From CAKZRD01 sp964549155 (lineage in GTDB: Archaea; Nanobdellota; Nanobdellia; Pacearchaeales; GW2011-AR1): a stretch of 31,474 nt of DNA. The stretch's first letter is position 1, and the number at the start of each line of letters is the position of its first letter. Positions 29,051 through 31,474 of this stretch are shown piece after piece. The translations under genes were made by a program, and so were the position numbers. The notes under the pieces are model-generated. The model ran no database searches. It was not told the origin of the DNA and saw nothing but the letters and a program-made list of their open reading frames with translations. The stretch is taken from positions 1 through 31,474 of the forward strand of contig CAZJUG010000008.1 in assembly GCA_964549155.1 (NCBI GenBank), read 5' to 3'.

Positions 29051-30514
29051 ATGGAAGAATTGAAACAAATTCTTGAAAAAGAAATCTTAACTTATAAAAA
29101 GGAAATACAGGATAGTATAAACATTTTCGAAAGAGAGATGAGTGATTATAGAAATATAAAAATTGGTAATAATTTGCAACTAATATTAAGAAGAGGAGAA
29201 CAGAAGTTAATGCATATTGGATTTCCTTTTCCTTTAGAGAGTTATCACCTTGAGGGATTTAAATCAAAAAAGAATACTCTCATATTTTTGTTTTTAAGAG
29301 GCGAGAAAATCAGAAGCTTCCAGAGAAAAGAGCTAATAGAAGAATTAAAGATAACAAGGCGGGTCGAGTATAAGGAAATAGAGTCATTGGATGAATTCAG
29401 AGAAATAACTAAAGAATTATGCAATAAGCATCATGAAGTAAATTACTACGATCCCTATTCATTCTTGGGGGACTCATTTATAGGGCTATATTTAATTCAA
29501 AACTTTATTAAGAAATTCAATTTAAGGTTAAATACGATTTATTCTGAAAATTACAAAAATTTAGAAGTTGTTTCAAGCACGCAGGGGTATATAGGAAATA
29601 TAGCTTCAGATAAGAATTTGAGCATATTTGCAGATTTGATAGATAATCAATGGAGTAGGACTAAATATTTAGTTAATAAATTAACTGAGAGGGGTTTTCC
29701 ATCTCTAGTTTGCGGTAGGGATCTTATTATAGTTCCGGAGTCAGGGCAAATCAATGTTTATCATTTTAAAAGAGAAGAAATTCTGCTTAGAGGGGAAAAT
29801 ATAGAAGATTATATGAGAAAATGCCTTTATTCGTTCTTTGAAGTTGAGGAAAATAAGCAAACTCCGCAAAAACCAAAAACCAAAAATATTATTATAAATC
29901 CATTTGGATCAGAGAATATAAAGACAATTCCAAAGGAAATAATATTACATGTTGCAGAACATTTTAATAAATTCTATCCAGAGTCAAAAATAATTATTAT
30001 TTCAGGATTTAAGAATAATTATTCTCATCTTTTGTGGATTTCTTGCGTAAGGGGGCTTTTGGCTACAATGGGCTTGAAAAATATAATTTTTAAGAATTAC
30101 GGATCTTTTTCAGAAATTAAAAGAGATATTCAAAGATATGATTTCGCTATGGGTTTAACAGCGGATACCTCCATTGCCCATCTATTTAACTTTTTACATT
30201 TAAGAAATTTAACCTTTTTTAACTTAGATAGGTGTGATCTAAGCAGTCCACAGTCGTTATCATCTGACAGTCCCTTAGGGTTCTGTAGATATGGACCGAT
30301 TCAATATCCTGTCTTGGTAACAAACAAATTAAAAAAGATAAAAGAGGGAGTGATTGCAGCAATTGATTATTTTATAAGTGGAAATAAATCGCTTTCTTGG
30401 ACGAATTTAATTTATGATGAAGATCTGTTAATTTCTAAAATTAAAAGAAATTATAAAGAGCTTATATCTGCCAATATGAAAATAAGTCCACAATATAAAC
30501 TTAAAAATGATTAA
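29051..30514 (+). CDS. Putative GT9-like (heptosyltransferase-fold) glycosyltransferase
   Basis: A 487-aa protein. The C-terminal part resembles the GT9 donor domain: NIIINPFGSENIKTIPKEIILHVAEHF, IIIISG, then YDFAMGLTADTSIAHLFNFLHLRNLTFF, equivalent to the D-T-S-x-x-H-x-A motif with Ile-Ala-His-Leu. The N-terminal 250 residues are unlike typical GT9 and may bind another acceptor. ATG 29051 is preferred to 29039 because TATA TTAATAAA lies about 25 nt before it. The radical SAM gene overlaps by 8 nt. Confidence 0.55.
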   Translation: MEELKQILEKEILTYKKEIQDSINIFEREMSDYRNIKIGNNLQLILRRGEQKLMHIGFPFPLESYHLEGFKSKKNTLIFLFLRGEKIRSFQRKELIEELKITRRVEYKEIESLDEFREITKELCNKHHEVNYYDPYSFLGDSFIGLYLIQNFIKKFNLRLNTIYSENYKNLEVVSSTQGYIGNIASDKNLSIFADLIDNQWSRTKYLVNKLTERGFPSLVCGRDLIIVPESGQINVYHFKREEILLRGENIEDYMRKCLYSFFEVEENKQTPQKPKTKNIIINPFGSENIKTIPKEIILHVAEHFNKFYPESKIIIISGFKNNYSHLLWISCVRGLLATMGLKNIIFKNYGSFSEIKRDIQRYDFAMGLTADTSIAHLFNFLHLRNLTFFNLDRCDLSSPQSLSSDSPLGFCRYGPIQYPVLVTNKLKKIKEGVIAAIDYFISGNKSLSWTNLIYDEDLLISKIKRNYKELISANMKISPQYKLKND

Positions 30515-31460
30515 ATCAATTAACCAACTAGTTACGGAAAGATGCAATAGCAGGTGTAAAATGTGTTCAATTTGGAAAATAAAAAACAAATCAATGGAGA
30601 TGACTCCCGAAGAATTTAGGCAGTTTTATTCTAAAGAAGAGTTCCGAGAAACTGAAGATTTATGTATTTCGGGAGGAGAGCCAACGCTTAGGCAAGACCT
30701 GCTGGAGGTCACAGATAGTATTGTAGATAACATGCCGAAATTAAGAATGCTTTTCTTGAGTACGAACGGATCTAATTCACTCAAGGCAAAAGAATTCGCA
30801 TTAAGGTATGCATCAAAAATCAAAGACGTTTATATTTGCATTTCCCTTGATGGAGATAGGGAAGTCCATAAGGCAGTTAGGGGAGTAGACACTTACAAAA
30901 GCGTGATAGAAACAGTAAGACAAATTAACGATTTGAAAATAAAGAATTGTCATATTATATTTTCAAGCACCATAATACCTGACAATTGCAATAGAAAAGT
31001 GTTGAATCACATAAGAAGTCTGGCATCAGAACTAGGCTGTACTTCAAGTTTTAGGATTGCTACAAGAAATGACACTTTTTACCATAATGTAGAATCCAAT
31101 GATTTTATGATAAATAGAAAGCAACTTGATTTTTTAAAAAAGTACATGTCCGAAGAAAAAGTTTCTGATCCATTTCTAGACATATTATTTGCCTTTCTTA
31201 ATGGGGAGGAAACAATAACTGGATCTAAAAAAAGTGGCATAAAATGTCTTGCGGGCAATATATCAGTTTTTATTAAGCCGAATGGAGATATTTATCCCTG
31301 TATAAACAGCTCAAGACTAATTGGCAATAAAGAGAGGGGTATTTTTGTGAGGGGTTATAAACTGGGCGGTAGGGAGATGTGCCCTTGCTGTACTGAGTGT
31401 CAAATATATCCTATGCTAAATTTCTCTCAATATTCAGATAAAAATGGAAACAAAAAATAA
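30507..31460 (+). CDS. Radical SAM protein with SPASM-like C-terminus
   Basis: A 317-aa enzyme. Cluster motif CNSRCKMC (residues 13-20) and the GGEPTLRQDL block define the radical SAM core; LSTNGSN and CISLDGDREVHKAVRGVDTYKSV match the MoaA/PqqE-like subgroup. The C-terminal Cys set (CLAGNISVFIKPNGDIYPC...CPCCTEC) resembles a SPASM or twitch cluster domain. Such enzymes modify peptides or, in glycan loci, sugars. Overlap with the GT9-like gene suggests a surface-glycan or peptide-modification pathway. Confidence 0.85.
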   Translation: MIKSINQLVTERCNSRCKMCSIWKIKNKSMEMTPEEFRQFYSKEEFRETEDLCISGGEPTLRQDLLEVTDSIVDNMPKLRMLFLSTNGSNSLKAKEFALRYASKIKDVYICISLDGDREVHKAVRGVDTYKSVIETVRQINDLKIKNCHIIFSSTIIPDNCNRKVLNHIRSLASELGCTSSFRIATRNDTFYHNVESNDFMINRKQLDFLKKYMSEEKVSDPFLDILFAFLNGEETITGSKKSGIKCLAGNISVFIKPNGDIYPCINSSRLIGNKERGIFVRGYKLGGREMCPCCTECQIYPMLNFSQYSDKNGNKK

Positions 31461-31474
31461 TTTTAGAATATGCG
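31444..31474 (+). CDS. Start of a further gene, cut by window edge
   Basis: ATG 31444 opens METKNNFRIC and remains open to the edge, overlapping the radical SAM stop by 17 nt, in keeping with the coupled overlaps of this operon. Only 10 codons are visible, so no identity can be given. Confidence 0.35.
   Translation, partial: METKNNFRIC

Noticed and set aside
1..31474. CRISPR array or rRNA genes
   Set aside because: No regularly spaced direct repeats with unique spacers and no rRNA-like conserved blocks were seen.

Overview
The window is AT-rich, gene-dense archaeal DNA. Archaeal markers are a two-repeat TATA-binding protein, an ATP-dependent DNA ligase (Lys250 in KYDG), an archaeal-type aspartyl-tRNA synthetase, an archaeal YchF-like GTPase with a Cys-rich insert, and a tRNA-Tyr interrupted after position 37 with a bulge-helix-bulge fold. 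Most genes look leaderless, with a TATA-like box about 25 nt before the ATG; a minority have a strong AGGAGG. Short genes, tight overlaps and many small DPANN-style proteins suggest a DPANN archaeon (Woesearchaeota/Pacearchaeota-like); this placement is inference.

Layout. 1-5.3 kb: housekeeping genes (YchF GTPase, DUF192, adenylate kinase, UPF0235), a 45-aa Cys-rich mini-protein, and two adjacent zincin-type metalloproteases, the second carrying a one-base frameshift. 5.3-7.3 kb: tRNA-Trp, tRNA-Ser(GCT) and a tyrosine recombinase. 7.3-14.1 kb: a YhhQ-like transporter, an RfbE-like epimerase, four overlapping glycosyltransferase genes and an aminoglycoside-phosphotransferase-fold kinase with a transposase-like N-terminus. 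14.3-16.6 kb: a small mobile-type operon (ArdC, RadC, a 37-aa acidic protein, a P-loop ATPase) ended by a hairpin. 16.6-21.6 kb: HD hydrolase, two PIN nucleases (one paired with a partner gene), DNA ligase, TBP, ParB-like protein. 21.7-24.9 kb: tRNA-Tyr, a 34-aa basic protein, PlsC-like acyltransferase, VTT membrane protein, cold-shock protein, RGG/zinc protein, GIY-YIG nuclease. 24.9-31.5 kb: a 42-aa membrane protein, YgiQ radical SAM protein, AspRS, S51 peptidase, a GT9-like transferase, a second radical SAM enzyme and the start of one more gene. No stretch over 300 bases is empty once the tRNA-flanking elements are counted.

The main discovery candidate: all three tRNA genes in the window are flanked by a second, truncated copy of their own terminal 14-23 nt, offset 118, 126 and 129 bp. 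Between the copies lie strong hairpins that resemble each other across the three loci: an A/T-rich hairpin with a GGAA-type loop next to a second hairpin, sharing CTTCAAC and TGCGAG in two loci. This could be a tRNA-end-targeting miniature element or a tRNA-linked ncRNA family. Other strong leads are a TATA-preceded structured RNA downstream of aspS with two cUUCGg hairpins and mutually exclusive closing-stem and terminator-like folds, a 23-bp operator-like palindrome between divergent promoters, and a TATA-like palindrome abutting the TBP start codon.
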